This document shows, one piece after another, positions 1 through 6,438 of a stretch of 6,468 nt of DNA. Below the pieces are notes generated by a model. The model saw only the letters and a program-made list of their open reading frames with translations, made no database searches and was not told the DNA's origin. The DNA is taken from positions 1 through 6,468 of the forward strand of contig JACPQK010000011.1 in assembly GCA_016190535.1 (NCBI GenBank), read 5' to 3'. The position numbers and the translations under genes were made by a program. The DNA comes from Chloroflexota bacterium (lineage in GTDB: Bacteria; Chloroflexota; Dehalococcoidia; JACPQK01). Numbering within the stretch: position 1 is the stretch's first letter; each line of letters starts with the position of its first letter.

Positions 1-2
1 GG

Positions 3-719
3 GTAAGGGCGTCCCTGCTCCAACTCATGCAGCAGGAGGTGCGCCGCACCTTCGAACGTGCTCTGGGTAGCTCCAGCGAGTCCCTGCTGGACAGTGTCCT
101 CAAGAGGACTGGCAGCGCTGCCGAGCCGCGGTACCAGGGGGGGCATGGCGGAATGCCTGAGGACGGGGAGCCGACGCCGCAGTACCGGCCAGCCCTCCGG
201 CAGGCGATGGACCCCGATGCTATGCTGGCCCACCGGAAACCGTCCTCGGCCCTGCTCGAAAGAGAAGAGCCTACCCTCTATCGAGGGACTTCCCGCCCGG
301 GCACCGCTGCCCTGGCCGAGCCTCAGCCTGAGGCTGTTATCCAGGCGCTGGCGGTGGTGGAAGCCCTGGACAAGGGTACGGCCAGGCCTGAGGCCTCCGG
401 CCCGTCCGCAGAGGATGAGGTATACGAGGGTAATGTGCGACTCAGCGTGCAGGCCACGGGCGGCATGCGCGAGGTCGTCCATTTTGTAGATGGGCTGCGG
501 GAGAAGCCCCACTTTCGCCTCTTCCAACTGGTGGGCAGCCGCAAAGAGGCAGCCGACATCCTGCTGGGCCTGCGGGAACCCATGCCTCTCAAGAGGCTGC
601 TGCGGCAGATGCCTGGGGTATCTCAGGTAGCGGCACCTGCCGGGCGCAGCCCTGCCGGGGTTGAGCCCCTGATCTCGGTCCGGCTGGGGGACGCGTCCGC
701 CAGCGCCCTGCTAAGCTAG
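3..719 (+). CDS. Unrecognised protein, 3' part, with C-terminal ferredoxin-like domain (5'-partial)
   Basis: I do not recognise this gene. The reading frame is open to the left edge of the window. The first ATG (27) has no ribosome binding site in front of it, so the true start probably lies upstream and about 238 codons are seen. Counting from that ATG, residues 1-28 look helical and charged, and about 30-130 are Pro/Gly/Glu-rich and probably disordered. Residues 131-202 look like a compact domain: strand YEGNVRLSVQA, helix GMREVVHFVDGLREKP, strand FRLFQLVGS, strand ADILLGLREP, helix PLKRLLRQMPGV, then strand SQVA. That beta-alpha-beta-beta-alpha-beta order suggests a ferredoxin- or ACT-like fold. 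No signal peptide or membrane segment is visible. It lies 97 bases upstream of pilB on the same strand, but a strong hairpin over its stop codon may separate the two transcripts. Coding is supported by typical high-GC codon use and the folded-looking domain. Function is unknown. Confidence 0.7.
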   Translation, partial: VRASLLQLMQQEVRRTFERALGSSSESLLDSVLKRTGSAAEPRYQGGHGGMPEDGEPTPQYRPALRQAMDPDAMLAHRKPSSALLEREEPTLYRGTSRPGTAALAEPQPEAVIQALAVVEALDKGTARPEASGPSAEDEVYEGNVRLSVQATGGMREVVHFVDGLREKPHFRLFQLVGSRKEAADILLGLREPMPLKRLLRQMPGVSQVAAPAGRSPAGVEPLISVRLGDASASALLS

Positions 720-729
720 CAGGGCGCTG
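701..729 (+). terminator. Perfect 13-bp hairpin over the stop codon; possible terminator or processing site
   Basis: The left arm 701-713 (cagcgccctgcta) and right arm 717-729 (tagcagggcgctg) are exact reverse complements around a 3-base loop (agc). The stop codon TAG of the upstream gene (717-719) begins the right arm. The stem is very GC-rich and should be stable in RNA. It is followed by ccccaaccccc and not by a T run, so it is not a classical intrinsic terminator. It could be a U-less terminator, a 3'-end stabiliser, or a pause or processing point between the upstream gene and the pil operon. The structure itself is certain; its role is inferred. Confidence 0.5.
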
Positions 730-743
730 CCCCAACCCCCCTG

Positions 744-758
744 GCCTTGTCAGGACCT
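744..758 (+). repeat. 15-bp direct repeat, copy 1 (gccttgtcaggacct)
   Basis: The 15-mer gccttgtcaggacct occurs here, in the spacer between the first gene and pilB, and again exactly at 3814-3828 in the junction between pilC and the pilO-like gene. It includes a -35-like TTGTCA, but no convincing -10 element stands at 16-18 bases from it, so I do not call a promoter. The identity is seen directly; its meaning is unknown. Confidence 0.6.
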
Positions 759-816
759 GCCTTCCGGCCCTTGAGTAATCTGAGGAAGATGACGTTGTTA
801 CCCTGGGGTGAGGGGT

Positions 817-2598
817 ATGCCCGGTAGCGCGCCAACACCGGACTATGGACAGGAGGCTCCTGAGGTGACCGGTCCCGTAGACCTGCCGGTCGGCACAACG
901 CCCTCTGAAACGCCTCCGGAGAGGCCGAGGTCCCCGCCATTCTCCTTGGCCCGGATGCTCGTAGAAGCGGGCATGGCTCCTGCCGAGCTGGTGGCCAAGG
1001 CCCAGGATGCCGCTCAGCGGGAGAGTCTGCCGCTGGCACGGGTGCTGGTCCGGGACGGCACTGTCTTGTCCCGGGACCTGGCGGCCATCACTGCTCTCCA
1101 CCTGGGGCTGACCATGGTGGAGCTGAGGAACCACACTATTGACCCTCAGGCGTTAGCCCGCCTCCCCGAGGAGGTAGCCCGCAAGTATATGGTTGTGCCC
1201 ATAGCCAAGAGCAATGGCCGTCTGACCCTGGCCATGACCGACCCTACCGACCTGCAGCTCCTCCAGGACCTGGCCGTCCTCACTGAGTGCACCATCGAAC
1301 CGGCTATAGCCACACCTGAGGACATCCAGGAGCACCTGGACATCTCCTACCGGTGGGCGAAAAAGCTCGCCGAAGGCGCTGCCGAGGAGGCCGGGGCTCC
1401 CGGTGGCCACTTCGGGGCCAGGCTGCTGGGCCATACCCAGCCCACGGAGGTCATCGACCTGTTGCTGCGCCAGGCCCTCCAGGACCGGGCTTCTGATGTC
1501 CACATCGAAGCCACGGAGTCCCGCCTTCGCATTCGGTTCCGCATCGACGGGATCCTCCACGATGTGGCGGGGCTGCCCCTGGAGATGCACCCCATGATTA
1601 TCTCCCGGCTGAAGATCATGTCCAGCATGAATATTGCAGAGCGCCGGCGCCCCCAGGACGGCCACTTCGCGGTGGAGGTGCAGAGCCGCAAGGTGGATGT
1701 GCGGGTGGCGGTGAGCAACACCGTAAACGGGGAGATGGCTGTGCTGCGGCTCCTGGACAAACAGTTCACCCTGCTGGGGCTGGACCAGCTAGGCCTGAGC
1801 ACCGACTGCCTGGGGAAGTACCGCCGCCTGATGCGGCTCCCCTATGGGATGATCGTGGTCTGTGGCCCCACGGGCTCCGGGAAGAGCACCACCCTCTACG
1901 CCTCCGTCCTCCAGGTGGACCGGATGGAGCACAACGTGATCTCCCTGGAGGACCCGGTAGAGTACCACATCACCGATGTCAACCAGATGCAGGTCCACGC
2001 CGCTGCCGGCGTCACCTTCGCCACACAGCTCCGCAGTGTTCTCCGCCTGGATCCTAACGTGATCCTGGTGGGGGAAATTCGGGACCAGGAGACTGCGGAC
2101 ATTGCCACGCAGGCGGCGCTCACCGGTCACCTGGTGCTCACCTCCCTGCATGCCAACGACTCGGTCTCGGCGCTGCTGCGCCTTCGGGACCTGGGGGTGG
2201 CACCCTACCTTTTGACCTCCTCGGTGGCCGGTATCGTAGCGCAGCGCATGGTGAGGGTGGTATGTCGTGGCTGTCAGACGCGGGTGAAGCGCCCTCTGGT
2301 CGAGCAAGAAGCCTTTGCGGCGGAGTTGGATGAGCGCCGGGAGCAGTTTGTCTACGGCGCTGGCTGCAACTTGTGCGCCCAGACGGGCTATCACGGCCGG
2401 ACCGGGGTCTTCGAGGTCCTCACCATGTCCGATGCCCTGCGCCAGCTATTCCTGGAGGATGCCCCCAGGCACAAGTTGTGGGAGCAGGCGCTGGCCGAGG
2501 GCATGGTCCCCTTGCGCCGGGATGGCATGCTGAAAGTGAAGCTAGGCATTACCACACCCTACGAGGTCATGCGGGTGCTGTTCAGCCTGGACTACTAG
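817..2598 (+). CDS. pilB: Type IV pilus / type II secretion assembly ATPase (PilB/GspE family)
   Basis: This is a cytoplasmic hexameric ATPase that powers pilus or pseudopilus assembly by acting on the PilC platform protein. Residues below are counted from ATG 817 (593 aa, normal family length). A Pro-rich linker (1-43) leads into an MshEN/T2SSE_N-type domain (about 47-172). The ATPase core follows, with Asp-box SDVHIE (226-231), Walker A GPTGSGKST (350-358), Walker B region NVILVGEIRD with its Glu (414-423), and His-box LTSLHANDS (441-449). A zinc-binding tetracysteine is present as CxxC-30 residues-CxxC (C483, C486, C517, C520), typical of PilB/GspE. All key catalytic residues appear intact. 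ATG 817 is preferred because GAGG at 810-813 precedes it, although closely spaced. GTG 808 in the same frame is the alternative, and frame stops at 781 and 790 exclude a longer form. It is first in the operon; pilC starts 7 bases after its stop. Confidence 0.96.
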   Translation: MPGSAPTPDYGQEAPEVTGPVDLPVGTTPSETPPERPRSPPFSLARMLVEAGMAPAELVAKAQDAAQRESLPLARVLVRDGTVLSRDLAAITALHLGLTMVELRNHTIDPQALARLPEEVARKYMVVPIAKSNGRLTLAMTDPTDLQLLQDLAVLTECTIEPAIATPEDIQEHLDISYRWAKKLAEGAAEEAGAPGGHFGARLLGHTQPTEVIDLLLRQALQDRASDVHIEATESRLRIRFRIDGILHDVAGLPLEMHPMIISRLKIMSSMNIAERRRPQDGHFAVEVQSRKVDVRVAVSNTVNGEMAVLRLLDKQFTLLGLDQLGLSTDCLGKYRRLMRLPYGMIVVCGPTGSGKSTTLYASVLQVDRMEHNVISLEDPVEYHITDVNQMQVHAAAGVTFATQLRSVLRLDPNVILVGEIRDQETADIATQAALTGHLVLTSLHANDSVSALLRLRDLGVAPYLLTSSVAGIVAQRMVRVVCRGCQTRVKRPLVEQEAFAAELDERREQFVYGAGCNLCAQTGYHGRTGVFEVLTMSDALRQLFLEDAPRHKLWEQALAEGMVPLRRDGMLKVKLGITTPYEVMRVLFSLDY

Positions 2599-2605
2599 GT
2601 AGGCC

Positions 2606-3814
2606 GTGAAGTTCAGCTACGTTGCCTATAACCACAGAGAGGGACTGGTAAGGGGCCACGTCGAGGCCCGCAACCGGGAGGAAGCGCTGCTCGCCGTAAG
2701 GCGATGGGGCCACCGGCCTCTGCAGGTGGCCCTACCCCGGCGGATCCCGGGCCTGCACTCCCTGCTTGCCGGCCTCACCCGGGTGGGAGCGGGAGAGCTG
2801 GTCCGCTTCTCCCGGCAACTGGCGACAATATTGACCAGTGGCGGCAACCTGATGCATGCCCTGGAGATGCTTCAGGCCGAGAGCCGCAACAAGGTGATGC
2901 GCCGCACTCTAGCGGCCATCCGGCAGACCCTGGACGAAGGGGGAAGCCTGTCTTCCGCTTTGAAGGCGCATCCCCTGGTCTTCAACCCTCTCTTCGTCTG
3001 TGTGGTGGAAGTGGGAGAGTATACCGGCCGGCTGGGCCCCGCCCTGGAACACATGGCGGAGATCCTGGGCAAGGAGCACGAGGTCAAGCAGAAGGCCATA
3101 CGTACCCTCATGTATCCCCTGGGGGTTATCGGCCTGTCCCTGGTTACCCTGGCCGTGCTGATGATAGTGGCCATGCCGCCCCTGCTCAACACATTCCGCC
3201 AGGCAGGGGCAGACATCCCCACTATGACCCGGGTGGCCGTGGCCCTCTTCGGCGCCCTGAGGGAAAACCTCTTCAACATACTCCTGGGCGTGCTTCTTGC
3301 CGGGGTGGGATTTGCCTTGCTCCGAAGGGTCCCCCGGGCCAGGTACTGGCTGGACGCCACCCAGGCCAGAGCGCCGGTGCTGGGACCCTTCATCGTATCG
3401 GTCGAGTTGTCCCGGTTCTGCCGTACCGTGGCTATGCTGCTGGAGGCCGAGGTAGCCCTGGCCACAGCGCTGGAGCTGGGCGTGGCCGGCTGCCGGAACG
3501 TGGTCCTGAAGCGGGCCTTCGCTGAGGCCCACTATAGCCTCCTGGGAGGCCATCCCCTCACCGAGGCTCTCAAGAGGCATCCTATTGTCCCCTCTCTGTT
3601 CGTGGAGATGGTGACCATCGGCGAGGAGAGTAACTCCCTGCGGCGCACCATGGGAGATGCTGCTGACGCCTATCAGAAGCAGTTCGAAGAGGGGCTGGCC
3701 AGCCTAATAGGCATCATGGAGCCCGTCTCCACGGTGGCGGTAGGGGCCATCGTCGCCTTTATCGCCTTGTCCATGTTCATGCCTATCTACTCGGGGCTGG
3801 ACGCCATCAAGTAG
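2606..3814 (+). CDS. pilC: Inner-membrane platform protein (PilC/GspF family)
   Basis: This polytopic membrane protein sits at the centre of the pilus motor, contacts the PilB ATPase on the cytoplasmic side and helps insert prepilins into the fibre. The 402-aa length is normal. The N-terminal segment (1-44, MKFSYVAYN...RGHVEARNREEALLAVRRWG) matches the usual PilC/GspF leader region. Two repeated T2SSF domains follow, about 66-192 and 269-396. The first carries the family motif GEYTGRL (137-143) and the second the related GEESNSL (339-345). Hydrophobic membrane segments lie near 172-192, 222-240 and 373-396. The start is GTG at 2606, seven bases after the pilB stop. The sequence AGGTAGG at 2597-2603, overlapping that stop codon, is the likely ribosome binding site, so translation is probably coupled to pilB. 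Nothing is missing or broken. Pilus versus secretion use cannot be decided from this protein alone. Confidence 0.95.
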   Translation: MKFSYVAYNHREGLVRGHVEARNREEALLAVRRWGHRPLQVALPRRIPGLHSLLAGLTRVGAGELVRFSRQLATILTSGGNLMHALEMLQAESRNKVMRRTLAAIRQTLDEGGSLSSALKAHPLVFNPLFVCVVEVGEYTGRLGPALEHMAEILGKEHEVKQKAIRTLMYPLGVIGLSLVTLAVLMIVAMPPLLNTFRQAGADIPTMTRVAVALFGALRENLFNILLGVLLAGVGFALLRRVPRARYWLDATQARAPVLGPFIVSVELSRFCRTVAMLLEAEVALATALELGVAGCRNVVLKRAFAEAHYSLLGGHPLTEALKRHPIVPSLFVEMVTIGEESNSLRRTMGDAADAYQKQFEEGLASLIGIMEPVSTVAVGAIVAFIALSMFMPIYSGLDAIK

Positions 3815-3828
3815 CCTTGTCAGGACCT
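3814..3828 (+). repeat. 15-bp direct repeat, copy 2 (gccttgtcaggacct)
   Basis: This is an exact second copy of the 15-mer at 744-758. It begins at the last base of the pilC stop codon and ends two bases before the ATG of the pilO-like gene. Its internal AGGA (3822-3825), five bases before the ATG, probably serves as that gene's ribosome binding site. That may explain the constraint on this copy but not on copy 1. Confidence 0.6.
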
Positions 3829-3830
3829 CC

Positions 3831-4439
3831 ATGAGGCGGGATGTTCACAGACCGGTAACCGCTCTCCAGCGCCTCAAGCCCTGGAGCATGGCGGCGGCCC
3901 TGGTAGGCGTTGCCCTCCTGGGCTACTACGTGTTCCTGGGACTAGGCTACACGGGCACCTCGCGGCAGGCCGCCGCCATGAGGCATCGTCTCCAGGAGCT
4001 TTCCCCGGCGGACAGCTCCCAACCGCCCGATGAGGGTGCTCTGGAGGGTGAGCTACAAGCCCAGGAGGACCGGCTGGCCAGGCTCCGTGCTCTCTTCTCC
4101 TATCCCGGAAACGGCGATCCCATGGCGCTGATTACGGAGACGGCCAGGGAGACGCCCATAGCTCTGACCTCGGTGGCCCTGAGCGACCTCCAGGCCAAGA
4201 CCCAGGAAGGAATCCGCTTTCAGACCCAGACAGCGACTCTTACCTTTCAGGGGACCGAGACAGAGGTGAGACGGTTCGCCGCAGCCCTCAGCAGGAAGAT
4301 GCCGGCCACTTCCATAGCTAGCATCCGCTTTTCTAACCAGGGGGGCTCTTCCTCCGCTCATATCCAGCTAATGTTCTACCTCTCGCCGGAGCCTGTGCCT
4401 ACAAAGACGCCCAAGCCCACGCCCCGGCAGGAGGGTTGA
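3831..4439 (+). CDS. pilO: PilO/GspM-like alignment-complex protein
   Basis: In type IV pilus systems PilO pairs with PilN to form the extracytoplasmic part of the alignment complex around the assembly motor. The 202-aa protein has a short basic cytoplasmic N-terminus (1-17) and one membrane helix (about 18-38, WSMAAALVGVALLGYYVF). A probable coiled coil follows (44-90, ending in LEGELQAQEDRLARLRALF). The C-terminal domain (97-185) has the helix-strand-strand-helix-strand pattern of PilO/GspM ferredoxin-like folds: ALITETARET, TATLTFQGTETEVRRFAAALS, SIASIRFSN, HIQLMFYLS. The Pro/Thr/Lys tail (186-202) is probably flexible. Sequence similarity in this family is weak, so the call rests on topology, size and neighbours: it follows pilC by 16 bases and precedes the PilM-PilN gene by 4. 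ATG 3831 has AGGA at 3822-3825. It lies before the PilM/N gene, the reverse of the usual M-N-O order. Confidence 0.82.
   Translation: MRRDVHRPVTALQRLKPWSMAAALVGVALLGYYVFLGLGYTGTSRQAAAMRHRLQELSPADSSQPPDEGALEGELQAQEDRLARLRALFSYPGNGDPMALITETARETPIALTSVALSDLQAKTQEGIRFQTQTATLTFQGTETEVRRFAAALSRKMPATSIASIRFSNQGGSSSAHIQLMFYLSPEPVPTKTPKPTPRQEG
4429..4435 (+). promoter_or_regulatory. Strong ribosome binding site fixing the GTG start of the PilM-PilN gene
   Basis: AGGAGGG lies eight bases before GTG 4444 and inside the last codons of the pilO-like gene (stop TGA 4437-4439). It is the best Shine-Dalgarno sequence in the window. It supports the GTG start over later in-frame starts, and so the roughly 43-residue N-terminal extension of the product. 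Confidence 0.8.
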
Positions 4440-4443
4440 GCAG

Positions 4444-6087
4444 GTGTCACGGTCACCTCCGGTAAACGCGGTAGAGCCGGGCAACGGCACCCAGGCCGCA
4501 GCCTTGCCGGCTGACTCCGGCAGGCCCTCTCTGCTTAGCAGGTTCAAGCAGATGAACCCAGCCCGGAGAGGGCGGCTGGTGACCCTGAGCCTGGACGATG
4601 GCCGGGTCCGGGTGGTCGCCTTCAAGCGGCGGCGCGTGGTGGCCTGGTGGACGGCCAATCTCGATGGCAGGCCCAGTATCGAGACAGAGACCTTCGCCGC
4701 TCAAGACGGGGAGGGCCTTCAGCGCCTGCTCCCTTTCCTGGGCGACCTGCAAATCCCCCCCGGCCGCATAGTTACTGACCTGCCCCTGATGGCCCCCCTG
4801 CTGAGGCGGCTCCGCTTGCCTAAAATAGGACGCCGCTATCTGGAGCAGGTGGTGGTCTCGGAGATGCTGGAGGGCATCCCCCTCCCCCCGGAGGATGTGG
4901 ACGTTGCCTGGCAGGTAACAGCCAAGAGCGGCCTGGGGCGGGATGTGCTGGCCATGGCCATGGCCAGGAAAACCCTGGACAGCCACATAGGGTCCCTGCG
5001 ACAGGTGGGGATGCAGCCGGGGGGTGCTTATCCCCGGGCGTTGGCCCTGGCCCTGGCATGTCCCCAGGCCGATGCGGTCCTCATCCACCTGGGGCCATCC
5101 CTGGCCGAAATCGTGCTGGTACGGCAGCGCACGCCCCTGGCTGTGTACCAGATGGCACTGGCCACCGAGGGAAAGGAGCTGAAAGAGCTCGCCCGGGCCC
5201 TCGCCTGGACTGTGCGGATGGTGGCTGGCTACCGGCGTCCTCTGGACTCCGCAGTGAGTGAACTTCCCCTGCCGGTGGTCTTCACCGGTCTCGTCAAGAA
5301 CCACGCCGCGCTGGTGGAGGCCCTCCCCGGGGCCCTGGACTGGGAGATAGCGCCCTTCGCCCCATCCTTTGAATACCCCGCAGGCTTTGACCGGGAGGAG
5401 TATGCGGTGAACCTGGGACTGGCCCTGGCTGACTCAGCCCGGGGCCGGAGCCGCACCAGGCCGCGCCGGGGGCCAGCCACCGCTCTCAACGTGATGCCAG
5501 CCCGGCACCTGCCCAAGCCGTTGCCGGTGACGCCCATCGCCGTTTTCCTGGCTCTAACGCTGTTTGCCATCACTGCTTTCAACTTGGGACAGCACGTGGA
5601 CGAGCTCCGTGCGGAATCGGCGGCCCTCTCGGTACTCCTGGAGTCCCAAGAGCGGCAGGAGCGACAGCAAAGGCTAGCCTCGTTGCGTGCCACTGTCCTG
5701 GAGAGGAGTATCCAGGCGACGGCAGGGACGGCCCAGGCCCTGGGATCTCAGGTGGAGGGGCTGCAGGGAGATACGCAGGTGCTATTGGACAGGCTGGGGA
5801 CTGTGGCCAGCAGTGCAGCCTCGGGAAACGTATCGCTATCCACCGTAGCGACGCAGGGCGCTAACCTCATACTCTCCGGTACCGCTCGCGCCTACGAGGA
5901 TGTCCTCCGCTACGCTGCCGACCTGCGGGGGACAGGGGCTTTCTCAGGAGTGGCTATAGTGCGGATGGACACTCCGGGAGATACAGGGGATCAGGCGGGC
6001 CAGAGTACCAGCCAGCTTGTCACCTTTCAGGCCAGGGCCGCCATCCCGCTTGCCCAGGAAACGGGCACCCGGGCAGCCCAGCAGTAG
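4444..6087 (+). CDS. pilM/pilN: PilM-PilN fusion protein (GspL-like architecture)
   Basis: This single 547-aa protein appears to combine two alignment-complex proteins. Residues 1-43 are a low-complexity N-terminal extension. Residues 44-330 resemble the actin-like PilM/GspL cytoplasmic domain: opening strands RLVTLSLDDGRVRVVAF and RRVVAWW, the PilM-like stretch RRLRLPKIGRRYLEQVV...EMLEGIPLP (120-147), and a second lobe with AVLIHLGPSLAEIVLV (211-226). The usual phosphate- and adenosine-binding motifs are degenerate. A basic linker (333-343) and ALNVMP (347-352), which resembles the INLLP motif at the start of PilN, precede one membrane helix (about 361-380). After it come a Gln/Glu/Arg-rich coiled coil (384-453) and a ferredoxin-like PilN domain (462-535, with VSLSTVATQGANLILSGTA and VTFQARAAI). 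The predicted topology is N-terminus in the cytoplasm and C-terminus outside. GTG 4444 follows a strong ribosome binding site. It ends the operon; no clear intrinsic terminator follows. Confidence 0.87.
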   Translation: MSRSPPVNAVEPGNGTQAAALPADSGRPSLLSRFKQMNPARRGRLVTLSLDDGRVRVVAFKRRRVVAWWTANLDGRPSIETETFAAQDGEGLQRLLPFLGDLQIPPGRIVTDLPLMAPLLRRLRLPKIGRRYLEQVVVSEMLEGIPLPPEDVDVAWQVTAKSGLGRDVLAMAMARKTLDSHIGSLRQVGMQPGGAYPRALALALACPQADAVLIHLGPSLAEIVLVRQRTPLAVYQMALATEGKELKELARALAWTVRMVAGYRRPLDSAVSELPLPVVFTGLVKNHAALVEALPGALDWEIAPFAPSFEYPAGFDREEYAVNLGLALADSARGRSRTRPRRGPATALNVMPARHLPKPLPVTPIAVFLALTLFAITAFNLGQHVDELRAESAALSVLLESQERQERQQRLASLRATVLERSIQATAGTAQALGSQVEGLQGDTQVLLDRLGTVASSAASGNVSLSTVATQGANLILSGTARAYEDVLRYAADLRGTGAFSGVAIVRMDTPGDTGDQAGQSTSQLVTFQARAAIPLAQETGTRAAQQ

Positions 6088-6154
6088 CCTCGCGGCACCA
6101 GGGCGTGCGGGTGTGCCATCCCCCCCCAGCCTCTACCTCTAAAATACGTCGTCC

Positions 6155-6225
6155 TCGTAGGGGAGGAACTCCGTGTCCCCCCGCCCAAGGGGCACCTGGG
6201 CGGGCACAGAGCCCCGCCCCTACGA
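6155..6225. repeat. 71-bp imperfect palindrome, GTAGGGG/CCCCTAC type
   Basis: The ends TCGTAGGGG (6155-6163) and CCCCTACGA (6217-6225) are exact reverse complements. Inside is a 5x5 internal loop, then CTCcGTG (6169-6175) pairing with CACaGAG (6205-6211) with one mismatch. A 4-base bulge follows, then CCCGCCC (6180-6186) pairing with GGGCGGG (6198-6204) around an 11-base loop. This resembles dispersed GTAGGGG...CCCCTAC intergenic palindromes that I recall from Chloroflexota and other environmental genomes. That match is from memory and not checked. It begins 68 bases after the pil operon stop codon and could act as a mobile REP/MITE-like unit or as a transcript 3' end. Confidence 0.6.
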
Positions 6226-6356
6226 CCGTGACAGTCCTCAAGGGCATTTTCATACTCTGTGGTGCCCGCCGCAATCGGGCATGGGGTATTTACTGGAGCA
6301 AATCTCTGGTCCCCCTCTGGTGGGGCGTCCTTGAAATACATTGATAAATCAGGGCT

Positions 6357-6438
6357 GGTGCGGGTGCAGGCCGACAGGTCGGCCTGTCGGGGGCACCCAG
6401 AGGGTGCCCGGGTGTCCCCCAGCGAGCTCGCCCGCACC
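6357..6438. repeat. Nested palindrome cluster, possible structured RNA or REP-like element
   Basis: The outer arms GGTGCGGG (6357-6364) and CCCGCACC (6431-6438) are exact reverse complements. Between them stand two perfect 8-bp hairpins, CCGACAGG/CCTGTCGG (6371-6378 and 6383-6390, 4-base loop) and GGGCACCC/GGGTGCCC (6391-6398 and 6402-6409, 3-base loop). Alternative pairings exist: AGGCCGA/TCGGCCT (6368-6374 and 6379-6385), and GGGGGCACCC (6389-6398) with 6410-6420 with one bulge. The fold would be a multi-branched junction. Whether it is transcribed is not visible. Confidence 0.5.

Noticed and set aside
747..781. Promoter for the pil operon using TTGTCA (747-752) and TAATCT (776-781)
   Set aside because: The spacing is 23 bases, too long for a normal sigma-70 promoter, and TTGTCA is part of the repeat that also lies just before the pilO start, where it cannot serve that role.
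789..827. 12-codon leader peptide (MTLLPWGEGYAR) overlapping the pilB start, possibly coupling translation
   Set aside because: The GAGGA before it is only two bases from its ATG, there is no attenuator-like codon run, and its resemblance to the INLLP motif is probably coincidence.
4453..5304. 283-codon open frame on the - strand opposite the PilM-PilN gene
   Set aside because: It is a high-GC shadow: Gln/Gly/His/Pro-rich composition, no folded pattern, and it lies wholly opposite a well-supported gene.
6094..6117. Intrinsic terminator just after the pilMN stop
   Set aside because: GGCAC/GTGCC gives only a 5-bp stem with a 14-base loop and is followed by C residues, not T.
6120..6127. C8 homopolymer after the operon
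   Set aside because: It may be an ordinary G/C run or a sequencing artefact; it lies outside coding sequence and shows no sign of phase variation.
6027..6437. 136-codon - strand frame covering the intergenic tail
   Set aside because: Its protein is low-complexity, it runs through both palindromic elements and into the pilMN 3' end, and it has no convincing start signal.
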